Source: Lachnospiraceae bacterium (GTDB taxonomy: Bacteria > Bacillota > Clostridia > Lachnospirales > Lachnospiraceae). Taken from it: a stretch of 20,101 nt of DNA. Positions 1-6,374 of this stretch are shown piece by piece (positions within the stretch are counted from its first letter, which is position 1; the number at the start of each line of letters is the position of its first letter). Under the pieces are notes generated by a model. It searched no databases, had not been told where the DNA came from, and was given only the letters and a program-made list of their open reading frames with translations. The translations under genes were made by a program, and so were the position numbers. The DNA is taken from NCBI GenBank assembly GCA_021153325.1, contig JAGKTQ010000037.1:1-20101 (forward strand), given 5' to 3'.

Positions 1-74
1 CTCTTCAAGTTCCCCCAATTAAACCAGAAAAACACCGTTTTTTTCAGTAAAAATCAGTAAGTCCTCCCATAAGC

Positions 75-119
75 AAAATGTCCGCAAACCCAGTAAAATC
101 AAGGCTTTGCGGACGTTTT
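75..119. repeat. Inverted repeat with 14-bp arms
   Basis: Arms at 75-88 and 106-119 pair over 14 positions with one G-T wobble; the 9-bp core GTCCGCAAA/TTTGCGGAC is perfect, and the loop is 17 nt. It lies downstream of the tRNA operon terminator. It is flanked by short A and T runs, so it could be an intrinsic terminator of a gene beyond the window or a remnant of an element inserted behind the tRNA genes. No coding sequence is recognised in 1-122. Confidence 0.5.
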
Positions 120-122
120 GGC

Positions 123-151
123 AAAAAAAGAACTCCGATAAAAATCGGAGT
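123..151 (-). terminator. Intrinsic terminator of the tRNA operon
   Basis: Read on the minus strand, a perfect 7-bp stem (ACTCCGA/TCGGAGT, 145-151 with 132-138) with a 6-nt loop is followed by TC and seven T. It begins 8 nt after the 3' end of tRNA-Lys, so it closes the six-tRNA transcript. Confidence 0.85.
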
Positions 152-159
152 GTTTTTAA

Positions 160-232
160 TGAGATACGGGGGAATCGAACCCCCGACAACTTGATTAAAA
201 GTCAAGTGCTCTACCGACTGAGCTAGTATCCC
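160..232 (-). tRNA. tRNA-Lys (anticodon TTT)
   Basis: A 73-nt cloverleaf with acceptor arms GGGATAC/GTATCTC, discriminator A, D-arm AGCTCAGTCGGTAGAGC and anticodon loop CTTTTAA inside a TTGA/TCAA stem. The T-arm is the canonical GGGGGTTCGATTCCCCC. No CCA is encoded. It is the last gene of the tRNA operon. Confidence 0.97.
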
Positions 233-242
233 ATAATAACAG

Positions 243-314
243 CTGGGCTAGTTGGATTCGAACCAACGAATGCAGGAATCAAAATCCTGTGCCTTACCGC
301 TTGGCGATAGCCCA
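243..314 (-). tRNA. tRNA-Gln (anticodon TTG)
   Basis: A 72-nt cloverleaf with acceptor arms TGGGCTA/TAGCCCA and discriminator G. The anticodon stem CAGGA/TCCTG holds the loop TTTTGAT, and the T-arm is GTTGGTTCGAATCCAAC. The U1-A72 acceptor pair is typical of bacterial tRNA-Gln. CCA is not encoded. Confidence 0.97.
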
Positions 315-371
315 ACAATAAGTAATTGTTGCTACCGCAACATTGTGTTCTCTTCAAGTAGAAAACACAAG

Positions 372-446
372 GGTGGATAAAGGGATTCGAACCCTTGGCC
401 TCCAGAGCCACAATCTGGCGCGCTAACCAACTGCGCTATACCCACC
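372..446 (-). tRNA. tRNA-His (anticodon GTG)
   Basis: Acceptor arms GTGGGTA/TATCCAC, discriminator C at 372, and an extra 5' G at 446 that would pair with it as G-1, the identity mark of tRNA-His. The anticodon stem CCAGA/TCTGG encloses TTGTGGC. The T-arm is AAGGGTTCGAATCCCTT. Confidence 0.97.
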
Positions 447-480
447 ATACAGAGATACAACGAAGTTCGCTTATCTCAAA

Positions 481-554
<74 letters not shown>

Positions 555-577
555 ATATCATGTGATGACACATGAGA

Positions 578-648
578 AGCGGGTGATGGGAATCGAACCC
601 ACGTATCTAGCTTGGAAGGCTAGTGTTCTACCATTGAACTACACCCGC
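578..648 (-). tRNA. tRNA-Gly (anticodon TCC)
   Basis: A 71-nt cloverleaf with acceptor arms GCGGGTG/CACCCGC, discriminator T and the short D-arm GTTCAATGGTAGAAC usual for tRNA-Gly. The anticodon stem CTAGC/GCTAG holds CTTCCAA. Confidence 0.97.
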
Positions 649-682
649 ATATTGTTATGAATAAAAAAAGAGAGATATAAAG

Positions 683-757
683 TCGGGGTGACAGGATTCG
701 AACCTGCGACCTCCTGGTCCCAAACCAGGCGCTCTAGCCAAGCTGAGCCACACCCCG
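683..757 (-). tRNA. tRNA-Pro (anticodon TGG)
   Basis: A 75-nt cloverleaf with acceptor arms CGGGGTG/CACCCCG and discriminator A. The anticodon stem CCTGG/CCAGG holds TTTGGGA and the T-arm is GCAGGTTCGAATCCTGT. It is the promoter-proximal gene of the operon. Confidence 0.97.
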
Positions 758-798
758 ATTTCTATTTGTTCCTGCGCTCTCTCTGTGACGCAAGACAT

Positions 799-856
799 AT
801 TATATGATAACGTTCACCTAAAGTCAACACTTTTTTTTAAATTTTTTAAAAAATTT
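799..856 (-). promoter_or_regulatory. Sigma-A promoter with UP-like element for the tRNA operon
   Basis: On the minus strand, -35 TTGACT (822-827) and -10 TATAAT (799-804) are separated by exactly 17 nt. Directly upstream of the -35 lies a run of only A and T, including an 18-bp perfect palindrome of the form AAATTTTTT/AAAAAATTT (about 838-855), which fits an UP element bound by the RNA polymerase alpha subunit. Such strength is expected for a stable-RNA operon. Confidence 0.85.
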
Positions 857-859
857 CGA

Positions 860-1342
860 TTATAAGAAATCAAGCGTAAAATGAGCTGCTCCCACCTTAT
901 CAATTTCCATGACCACATACGAAGGTCTGCGCCCTTCCTGTCTCGGATAAGAAAGACTCCCCGGATTTATTGTAATCAAATCGTCCTCAATATCTACGAC
1001 CGGTCTATGGGTATGTCCATACATAACAATGTCCACACCACGGCCTCTCGCCTCTCTCTTCAAGGTTTCATTTCCGGCAGATACATAGTAATTATGTCCA
1101 TGCACTACCAGAACCTTATAATCTCCTATGCAAATTTCCTTTTCTCGTGGCAAATCTGAGAAAAAGTCATTGTTTCCCATCACCGCGATCAACGGACATT
1201 TTGCTGCAAAATATATTTCATTTTCACTGCCTTCCGCGTCACCACAGTGTATTACCATATCGATCGGTTCTACTCTTTCCAATACCTTCATGAAGTTTTC
1301 ATTGTGGCGGTGCGTATCACTAATAATCAGTACTTTCATCAT
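860..1342 (-). CDS. yfcE: YfcE/MJ0936-family metallophosphoesterase
   Basis: A 160-residue calcineurin-like phosphoesterase of the small YfcE type, which hydrolyses phosphodiester substrates with a dinuclear metal centre in the cytoplasm; the physiological substrate is not settled for most members. The metal-binding motifs are all present: D9 and H11 (SDTH), D35 (HCGD), the GNND block at 56-59, H81-G-H83, and GHTH at 109-112. Length is full for the family. Two ATG codons stand in tandem; AGG lies 5 nt before the first and 8 nt before the second, so the protein may begin at residue 2 (MKVLIISDTH). It starts 9 nt after the rdgB stop and is the last gene of a four-gene operon. No terminator is seen behind it before the tRNA promoter, so some read-through into the tRNA genes is possible. 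The family call is firm; the symbol is by family resemblance. Confidence 0.93.
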   Translation of the reverse strand: MMKVLIISDTHRHNENFMKVLERVEPIDMVIHCGDAEGSENEIYFAAKCPLIAVMGNNDFFSDLPREKEICIGDYKVLVVHGHNYYVSAGNETLKREARGRGVDIVMYGHTHRPVVDIEDDLITINPGSLSYPRQEGRRPSYVVMEIDKVGAAHFTLDFL

Positions 1343-1351
1343 GGTTACCTG

Positions 1352-1945
1352 CTATATTTTTGCTTTCAGTTTTTCCTTCATAGCGCGAAGTGCATTTCCT
1401 CTATGGCTTACTTTATTTTTCGCTTCTTCAGACAATTCTGCTGTTGTACAGCCAAACTCCGGCACATAAAAAATGGGATCATAACCAAAACCATTCTCAC
1501 CTTTTTCTTCGTACGCAATCGTTCCTTCGATCGTGCCAATCGTTGTCAATACCTCTCCATCCGGAAAGGCAGCTGCTATAGCACATACAAATCTTGCTGT
1601 ACGCTCTTCTTCTTTTGCATCCTTTAAGCGATCTATCAAATTCTGATTCTTAATATGATAAGAAGTATCCTCTCCCATATATCTTGCAGAATAAATACCG
1701 GGCTCTTTGTTGATATAATCAATTTCCAGCCCTGAATCGTCTGCAAGTACGATTTCTTTTGTCAGATCTGCAATTGCCTTTGCCTTGATCACTGCATTTT
1801 CTTCAAATGTTTTTCCATCTTCTACAATATCAGCTGAAATCCCAGCTTCTTTCATGGACAGGATCTCAACATCCATATCGCCCATGATCTGACGGATTTC
1901 TTTCATTTTATTTTCATTACCTGTTGCAAAAATTATTTTTTTCAT
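1352..1945 (-). CDS. rdgB: XTP/dITP pyrophosphatase (RdgB/HAM1)
   Basis: A 197-residue nucleotide-pool sanitiser that hydrolyses non-canonical XTP, ITP and dITP to monophosphate and pyrophosphate, keeping them out of DNA and RNA. The N-terminal ATGNENKMKEI phosphate-binding motif, the ADDSGL motif around D69-D70, the FGYDP segment and the C-terminal SHRGNAL motif are the hallmarks of the family. The start is set at 1945 rather than the longer frame to 1963: ATG overlaps the stop of the upstream gene as ATGA, and AGGG lies 6 nt before it. That overlap implies translational coupling with the amidase-like gene. The small YfcE-type phosphoesterase follows; rdgB-yfcE adjacency is frequent in Firmicutes. 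Confidence 0.96.
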   Translation of the reverse strand: MKKIIFATGNENKMKEIRQIMGDMDVEILSMKEAGISADIVEDGKTFEENAVIKAKAIADLTKEIVLADDSGLEIDYINKEPGIYSARYMGEDTSYHIKNQNLIDRLKDAKEEERTARFVCAIAAAFPDGEVLTTIGTIEGTIAYEEKGENGFGYDPIFYVPEFGCTTAELSEEAKNKVSHRGNALRAMKEKLKAKI

Positions 1946-3000
1946 TCTGCCCTCATTTCGCAAGCTTCCTGCACTGTCATAACGATTCCTTCTGCAATTC
2001 TATCTCTATACTCTTCCGTATTTAACAGTGCTGCTTCCTTTTCGTTCGATAAATATCCCGCTTTTAAAATAACTGCCGGAATTCTCGCCTTTTGTACAAT
2101 AATATCCTCTTCCCCAGCCTGCGTCAAGCCATTTGCTCTACCGGACACCTGTAATGTCACATTTTTCTCTAAACTGTCCGCAAGTTCCACATTGCCAAAA
2201 TACGGAATAAAATAAGTTCCGTTATATATAGTTTCCACTCCATAAACAGATGTGTCTTCACTTGTTTTTAATTCAATCCCTATATAAAAATCAGCACCCG
2301 CTTCCGTAATGATCTGCTGACGCTGTTCCAAGGTCGGCATTTCTTCATCCACTCTAGTAAAATATACTTTTACTGTATCCATGGATGCCATCTTCTCTTC
2401 TACTCGTTCTGCAATATCTAATGTAATTTCCTGCTCTGTCATGCCACTTTTTCTTTTTGACATTTCTTCGGAATACCATGGGTCTATGACAATAACTGTA
2501 TCATAGATTTCTTTTGGTTTTACCAATTCGATATACAAATGATTATCTTCTAAAATGCTTTGACACTCATACACTCCATCCAACTCAAATTTCAGCCAGA
2601 CTGTACCCTTTTGCTTTCCATAATAAGCATTTTGAACGATGGTAGTATTTCCTTCCAACGTACGGTCAGCAAAGTATTTTTTTTCAATACCCTCTATGCC
2701 AATCCAAAGCTCTTTATCCATATAGTGATTTTCAATAATCACATTTTCTGCCTTTATTTCCTGATCTAAAGGAATGATGATATCATTCTCCAGTGCCATA
2801 TTTTCTATAAATTCTATGGTTTTCCAAGACCCCTTGTCACTCTCTTTATTTTCCTCCACAGTACCAGAAGACCTCTGCTCCTGCGCCACATCCTCAATTC
2901 TGACGACTCTGTGCATAGAGGCATAGATCATGATCCACATGGCAGCAATGAAATAAATAAGCCCGACTGACAAGGTCACCCACTTTTGTTTCTGCTGCAT
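1942..3000 (-). CDS. Membrane-anchored amidase_3-like protein, catalytic residues lost
   Basis: A 352-residue protein with a short cytoplasmic start, one membrane segment at about 8-27 and an extracellular part. Residues 60-165 are beta-rich and may be an AMIN-like domain; 168-347 align by motif to N-acetylmuramoyl-L-alanine amidase (amidase_3). The framework is clear: VIDP at 171-174, EQEITLDIAERV, a YFTR..D motif near 213-218, GVETIYNG, and AGYLSNEKEAALL near the end. The active-site positions are not kept. The usual IDPGHGG reads IDPWYSEE, SIHxN reads GIELK (241-245), and the catalytic Glu of VExGFLSN reads LKAGYLSN (K313). Only a candidate zinc-ligand Glu at 189 remains. It is therefore probably a non-hydrolytic peptidoglycan-binding or regulatory protein. 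It starts 15 nt after the ypsC stop and overlaps rdgB by 4 bp. AAAGGA precedes the ATG by 11 nt. Confidence 0.85.
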   Translation of the reverse strand: MQQKQKWVTLSVGLIYFIAAMWIMIYASMHRVVRIEDVAQEQRSSGTVEENKESDKGSWKTIEFIENMALENDIIIPLDQEIKAENVIIENHYMDKELWIGIEGIEKKYFADRTLEGNTTIVQNAYYGKQKGTVWLKFELDGVYECQSILEDNHLYIELVKPKEIYDTVIVIDPWYSEEMSKRKSGMTEQEITLDIAERVEEKMASMDTVKVYFTRVDEEMPTLEQRQQIITEAGADFYIGIELKTSEDTSVYGVETIYNGTYFIPYFGNVELADSLEKNVTLQVSGRANGLTQAGEEDIIVQKARIPAVILKAGYLSNEKEAALLNTEEYRDRIAEGIVMTVQEACEMRAE

Positions 3001-3015
3001 ATTATATTCGTTCCT

Positions 3016-4164
3016 TTATTTATTTCTTTTGGGCGGTTTCGGTCCCAAAAACTGATAATAATATGTTTTCAACATTCCATTGTATATTTTTCGGTTTTTG
3101 TCTGCTTTTCTTCCAATATCCCTCTCTGCCTGTTCATAGGAAGTGATCAGATACATAGACCAGGAGTCTAATGCCTTGTAGCGCTCTCCGATAGTCTGAT
3201 AGAGCGCTGCCATATTTTCTTTGTCAGAAAGTCTCTCTCCATAAGGCGGATTTGTAATAAGAAAACCATATTTTTTCGGATGGCTCAAATTTTCAACCGG
3301 TCTTTGCTGGAAATGAATGAGCTTGTCCACACCAGCAAGCTTCGCATTTTCTCTTGCAATGGCTACCATTTCCGGATCAAGGTCATATCCTTGTATATCC
3401 GTATCTATTTCCATATCTACCATTTCATGAGCTTCATCTACGGTGTCATACCAATTTCTTTTCCCTACAATGTGTTCCCACTTTTCTGCTGTAAAGCTGC
3501 GGTTCATTCCAGGCGCGATATTAGCTGCCATCAGCGCTGCCTCAATCGGTATTGTACCACTGCCACAGAAAGGATCTACCAAAATGCGGTCCTTATTCCA
3601 AGGTGTCAGCATAATAAGGGCTGCTGCCAGATTTTCTGCAATAGGCGCCTTTGCTGTCAGCTTACGATACCCTCTTTTATGTAAGGATTCCCCTGTAGTA
3701 TCCAATCCTACCGTTACTTCGTCCTTCATCAAAAAAACACGTATCGGAAAGCTCTCTCCGCTTTCTTCAAACCAGCTTACGTGATACTTCTCTTTTAAAC
3801 GCTCCACCATCGCTTTTTTCATAATGGACTGAATATCCGAAGGACTGAACAGCTTACTTTTCACGCTTGCTGCCTTTGTCACCCAGAATTTACCATCCTC
3901 AGGTATGTATTCTTCCCACGGAAGATTTTTAGTCCCCTGAAATAATTCTTCAAACGTAACCGCTTTAAAGCTTCCTATTTTGATGAGAATACGCTCCGCA
4001 GTACGCAGAAAAACATTGGCACGGCTTACAGCCTCCTCATCACCATAAAAAGTAACCCTTCCGTCTTCTACCAATGTAATGTCATATCCCAAATCTATAA
4101 TTTCTTTTTTCAACACCGCTTCCAATCCAAAATGGCATGGTGCAATCAATTCAAATTTTCGCAT
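3016..4164 (-). CDS. ypsC: THUMP-domain class I SAM-dependent RNA methyltransferase (YpsC/RlmL type)
   Basis: A 382-residue cytoplasmic methyltransferase resembling the N-terminal half of RlmL, which makes m2G in 23S rRNA; Gram-positive YpsC proteins carry this half alone. A THUMP-like RNA-binding region spans about 45-160. The RGYR motif at 164-167 and the SAM motif DPFCGSGT at 197-204 follow, then GYDLDPEMV near 259-267 and the catalytic NPPYGERL at 305-312. The start at 4164 is preferred to the longer frame at 4188 because AGAGAGG stands 9 nt upstream of it, and no site precedes the longer start. It is the first gene of the operon with the amidase-like protein, rdgB and yfcE. The promoter at 4214-4243 drives it. 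Confidence 0.92.
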   Translation of the reverse strand: MRKFELIAPCHFGLEAVLKKEIIDLGYDITLVEDGRVTFYGDEEAVSRANVFLRTAERILIKIGSFKAVTFEELFQGTKNLPWEEYIPEDGKFWVTKAASVKSKLFSPSDIQSIMKKAMVERLKEKYHVSWFEESGESFPIRVFLMKDEVTVGLDTTGESLHKRGYRKLTAKAPIAENLAAALIMLTPWNKDRILVDPFCGSGTIPIEAALMAANIAPGMNRSFTAEKWEHIVGKRNWYDTVDEAHEMVDMEIDTDIQGYDLDPEMVAIARENAKLAGVDKLIHFQQRPVENLSHPKKYGFLITNPPYGERLSDKENMAALYQTIGERYKALDSWSMYLITSYEQAERDIGRKADKNRKIYNGMLKTYYYQFLGPKPPKRNK

Positions 4165-4213
4165 TCCTGTTTTCCTCTCTTTTTGCAAGAATGAATCTTG
4201 TCTATTACTCTTT

Positions 4214-4243
4214 ATATTACGGCTTTGCTGCCTATTATGTCAA
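4214..4243 (-). promoter_or_regulatory. Sigma-A promoter of the ypsC-rdgB operon
   Basis: Minus-strand TTGACA (4238-4243) and TAATAT (4214-4219) are 18 nt apart. The expected leader to the ypsC ATG is about 45 nt and contains a small hairpin (CAAGA/TCTTG) just before the ribosome binding site. Confidence 0.75.
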
Positions 4244-4253
4244 TTTATTTTGC

Positions 4254-4283
4254 AAAAGCAAAAGGACGCTGTTTTCAGCGTCC
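4254..4283 (-). terminator. Intrinsic terminator of the Asn-rich gene
   Basis: A perfect 8-bp stem GGACGCTG/CAGCGTCC with a 4-nt loop (4264-4283). On the minus strand it is followed by TTTTGCTTTTGC. It lies 20 nt behind the stop of the Asn-rich gene and separates it from the ypsC operon promoter, so the small gene is a single unit. Confidence 0.85.
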
Positions 4284-4303
4284 CCGGCATTTTTCAACCC
4301 AAG

Positions 4304-4474
4304 CTAGAACTTGTTGTTATCGTTGTTTTTGTTCTGTGTGTTAGTGTTCTGGCTGTTACTGTTCTGATTGTTGTTTTTTGGGCTATTGCTCTGATTGTTG
4401 TTCTGATTTGCATTTGTGCTATTACAGAACTTGTTATCCTGATTGCTGTTCTGGTTATTATCGTTTTTAGACAT
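4304..4474 (-). CDS. Small Asn/Gln-rich protein of unknown function
   Basis: A 56-residue low-complexity protein; by my count 25 residues are Asn and 7 are Gln, with scattered Ser, Thr, Lys and Asp, one Cys at position 17 and almost no hydrophobic residues. There is no signal peptide or membrane segment. I do not recognise a named family. That it is a real gene is supported by a near-perfect AGGAGGT 7 nt before the ATG, an own terminator and an own promoter candidate. The frame runs further upstream to 4516, but no ribosome binding site supports the longer form. The promoter-like boxes at 4541-4570 resemble those of forespore sigma factors, and small Asn/Gln-rich proteins are known among spore core proteins (gamma-type SASP of Bacillus), so a spore role is possible. 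This last point is inference only. Confidence 0.75.
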   Translation of the reverse strand: MSKNDNNQNSNQDNKFCNSTNANQNNNQSNSPKNNNQNSNSQNTNTQNKNNDNNKF

Positions 4475-4540
4475 TTGAGATACCTCCTGAATTTTTGTTT
4501 TACCACAAAGCAGCATGAAACTACCTTATGACTACAAAAA

Positions 4541-4570
4541 TAGTATTTCTTTTCCCCATACAAAATATGC
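4541..4570 (-). promoter_or_regulatory. Candidate sigma-F/G-like promoter of the Asn-rich gene
   Basis: On the minus strand, GCATA (4566-4570) and AATACTA (4541-4547) are 18 nt apart. This is one mismatch from the forespore consensus GNATR-N18-CATNNTA, and the GGGGAAAA stretch in between also suits sigma-F. No sigma-A pair with acceptable spacing is seen in the same region. The leader to the ATG would be about 60 nt. Confidence 0.4.
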
Positions 4571-4604
4571 AAAAATTTTCTAGGACTATAGTACTATTTT
4601 TTAC

Positions 4605-4633
4605 TTGCAATTCTCAAATATCTACCGTATAAT
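4605..4633 (+). promoter_or_regulatory. Consensus sigma-A promoter for a plus-strand RNA
   Basis: TTGCAA (4605-4610), a 17-nt spacer and a perfect TATAAT (4628-4633). The start of transcription is expected near 4640. No plus-strand reading frame follows, which points to a non-coding transcript. Confidence 0.75.
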
Positions 4634-4639
4634 ATAATT

Positions 4640-4750
4640 AGCAGATGGAAATAAACCCTTCATCGATTTCCATTTGCAGACCCTTATATATTAATTATTT
4701 ATACTCCCCTCATCATAGGCCGTCAGCTCCCCTGACGGTCTATATGTTTG
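4640..4750 (+). ncRNA. Candidate C-rich small RNA
   Basis: Downstream of the promoter, a 12-bp stem (4641-4652 with 4666-4677, one G-T pair) encloses the 13-nt loop 4653-4665. A single-stranded AU-rich linker follows (4678-4714). A second 12-bp stem (4715-4726 with 4732-4743, one G-T pair) has the loop CTCCC. C-runs occur at 4656-4658, 4681-4683, 4706-4709 and 4729-4732, all in loops or linker apart from the last base. The 9-nt motif CCCYTCATC occurs twice (4656-4664, 4706-4714). Unpaired C-rich motifs that bind Shine-Dalgarno sequences are known from Firmicutes regulatory RNAs such as RsaE/RoxS. The second stem would be the terminator, but its T tract (ATGTTTG) is weak, and it may also end the convergent DUF1700 transcript. 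I recognise no known RNA family. Confidence 0.5.
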
Positions 4751-5209
4751 TCACTTTCGCAACAGTATTGCAATAATATTCACCGCCATTACGATTAAAA
4801 TGATCGGCAGCAATATAGGTAATAATACGCTTAGTACCGTAGCGACCACGGCAATAACGGCTACTATGATCAGTACCAATACAAGGATACCTGCCCATTT
4901 GGGAAATTTGTATTCTTTTCCATTCATGTGCACGATTGCCTGTTTTTTTTCTTCTCCAAAATCCACCGTATCACTATAAGTCTCGCTCGTTCTTCCCCAC
5001 TGATTTGACTGCTTATTCGCTTCCACAATGGTCTTGGCTAAAAGTCTTGGATTTCCCAGTTCTCTTATAACTTCCTCTTCTGTTCTTCCTTTTCGTATCT
5101 CCGAATCAAGATATTCCTCATAATAGCGTACATTGTCATTCAGGGTGGACTGTGTCACCTTTCCAGACAAAGCCGCCCTTAAGCTCTCTATAAATTCATA
5201 TCGATTCAT
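4751..5209 (-). CDS. DUF1700/HAAS-domain membrane protein
   Basis: A 152-residue protein. Residues 1-65 form a helical HAAS-type domain, with the typical sequence pattern of YxEYLDSEI, GRTEEEVIRELGNP and AKTIVEA. A polar linker follows, then two closely spaced hydrophobic segments at about 102-125 and 128-149, which make it an integral membrane protein. DUF1700 proteins usually sit beside a PadR regulator and are thought to act in membrane-linked signalling; here the neighbour is a GH25 muramidase 31 nt upstream, and no PadR gene is adjacent. AAAGGA stands 8 nt before the ATG. Its biochemical function is not known. The hairpin at 4715-4743, just behind the stop, may end the transcript. Confidence 0.85.
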   Translation of the reverse strand: MNRYEFIESLRAALSGKVTQSTLNDNVRYYEEYLDSEIRKGRTEEEVIRELGNPRLLAKTIVEANKQSNQWGRTSETYSDTVDFGEEKKQAIVHMNGKEYKFPKWAGILVLVLIIVAVIAVVATVLSVLLPILLPIILIVMAVNIIAILLRK

Positions 5210-5240
5210 TGTATATCCTTTCTGCTACTATTCCTTATTT

Positions 5241-6320
5241 TTACCACTCTTTAAAACTGATATTGATATCCACATCCGTATCGATTCCATCTACACTTCC
5301 AGATTCTGTATACTGCCATACACTGAAATCATACGGATAATAAAATTCCTCCGTAGAATAATAAGCATACCATTTTTCATACTCTTCTAATTGTGTAATA
5401 TCAAGCATCAGCAAAAAGGTTTTCAGATTGCCATAAATCATCGGCGTATAACCGGCTTCTTTGATCCGCTCACAAAAAGTAATGACAAGCTGCGTCCTCT
5501 CTTCTGCTGTTAGATCATTCGTCCTTGCATTATTAGAATTTATCTCTTCTATATCTATGACAACCGGATAATCTATTTCATAAGGTTCCAGATTTTCGAT
5601 CACAAAATCCGCTTCTTCTAAAATTTCTTCTTCTGTGACTGCCTGTGAAAAGAAGTATACACCTACATGCATGTCTTCTTCCAAAGCACCTGTTACATTT
5701 TCTTCAAAAGATTCATCTAATACGATCTCACCCGATGTATAACCACGAATCCCGAGGCGAATAAAGGCATATTCCACGCCATCATTTTTTACACTCTTCC
5801 AGTCTATTTCTCCCTGAAATTTAGAGACATCAATTCCCTTATGAGAAATGACCTCTTCTCCGCTTACATAAGTAATCTCTCCCGTTTCCTCATCTGATCT
5901 GATGTTTTCTGCCGACAGATTATTATGTGTAATCGAATCTAAAATATCCAAAAAGACATATTTCCCCTTGTCATACACAACAAGATTATCTGGATAAAAA
6001 TCCCGCAGCATGGAAACCGTACTTTCCCCGTTCTCCATTCTTGTCCGAATCTGTGCCAGAAAATCATCATTTGTCTCCTGCACAGCCTCATCTACTGCTT
6101 CCTGTACCGCATGCTCTACCAGCAAGTCGACTTCTTCCTGCGTATAAGTAACTGGTGCCGAGGCGAGAGCTTCTTCCGCCTTTTTTTCTTTTAAATGATA
6201 ATATCCCATCGTCAAAAAACAGCTGATCATCGAAATCAACGCAACCGCTGCAAAAAACGGTATTACGACCATAGACCAGTCTGTTTTTCTCCTTTTTCGT
6301 TTTTTTCTCTCTGTATTCAT
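5241..6320 (-). CDS. Membrane-anchored GH25 family muramidase
   Basis: A 359-residue protein: a strongly basic cytoplasmic start (3-12), one membrane segment at 16-39, a likely coiled stretch at 60-95, a short spacer domain, and a GH25 lysozyme domain from about 160 to the end. GH25 enzymes cleave the N-acetylmuramic acid to N-acetylglucosamine bond in peptidoglycan. The first catalytic-site Asp is D164 (GIDVS), followed by FQGEIDW and YAFIRLG. The DxE pair is D256 and E258 (VVIDIEE), and the domain ends with VWQYT and DVDINI, so it appears intact. The frame is open from a GTG at 6350, but AAGGA lies 8 nt before the ATG at 6320, which I take as the start. It remains anchored because no signal-peptidase site is obvious. 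It forms an operon with the DUF1700 gene. Confidence 0.92.
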   Translation of the reverse strand: MNTERKKRKRRKTDWSMVVIPFFAAVALISMISCFLTMGYYHLKEKKAEEALASAPVTYTQEEVDLLVEHAVQEAVDEAVQETNDDFLAQIRTRMENGESTVSMLRDFYPDNLVVYDKGKYVFLDILDSITHNNLSAENIRSDEETGEITYVSGEEVISHKGIDVSKFQGEIDWKSVKNDGVEYAFIRLGIRGYTSGEIVLDESFEENVTGALEEDMHVGVYFFSQAVTEEEILEEADFVIENLEPYEIDYPVVIDIEEINSNNARTNDLTAEERTQLVITFCERIKEAGYTPMIYGNLKTFLLMLDITQLEEYEKWYAYYSTEEFYYPYDFSVWQYTESGSVDGIDTDVDINISFKEW

Positions 6321-6374
6321 ATTGCTATTCCTTTGCATATTCCATTCCACTTTGTCACATTCTGTTGCTTTTTT

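Noticed and set aside
223..411. Minus-strand reading frame of 62 codons
   Set aside because: It covers tRNA-Gln and parts of tRNA-His and tRNA-Lys; no ribosome binding site is present.
828..856. Intrinsic terminator of yfcE made of the A/T palindrome
   Set aside because: The stem contains only A-T pairs and lies immediately before a strong tRNA promoter; an UP-like element explains it better.
4304..4474. Repeat array or CRISPR, suggested by the repeated GTT-rich pattern
   Set aside because: There is no regular repeat-spacer unit; the pattern results from Asn and Gln codons.
4079..4531. Plus-strand frame of 150 codons opposite the Asn-rich gene, hydrophobic and Val/Ile/Leu-rich
   Set aside because: Its hydrophobic run is the reverse complement of the Asn codons AAT/AAC; it has no ribosome binding site and crosses the ypsC start and the terminator hairpin.
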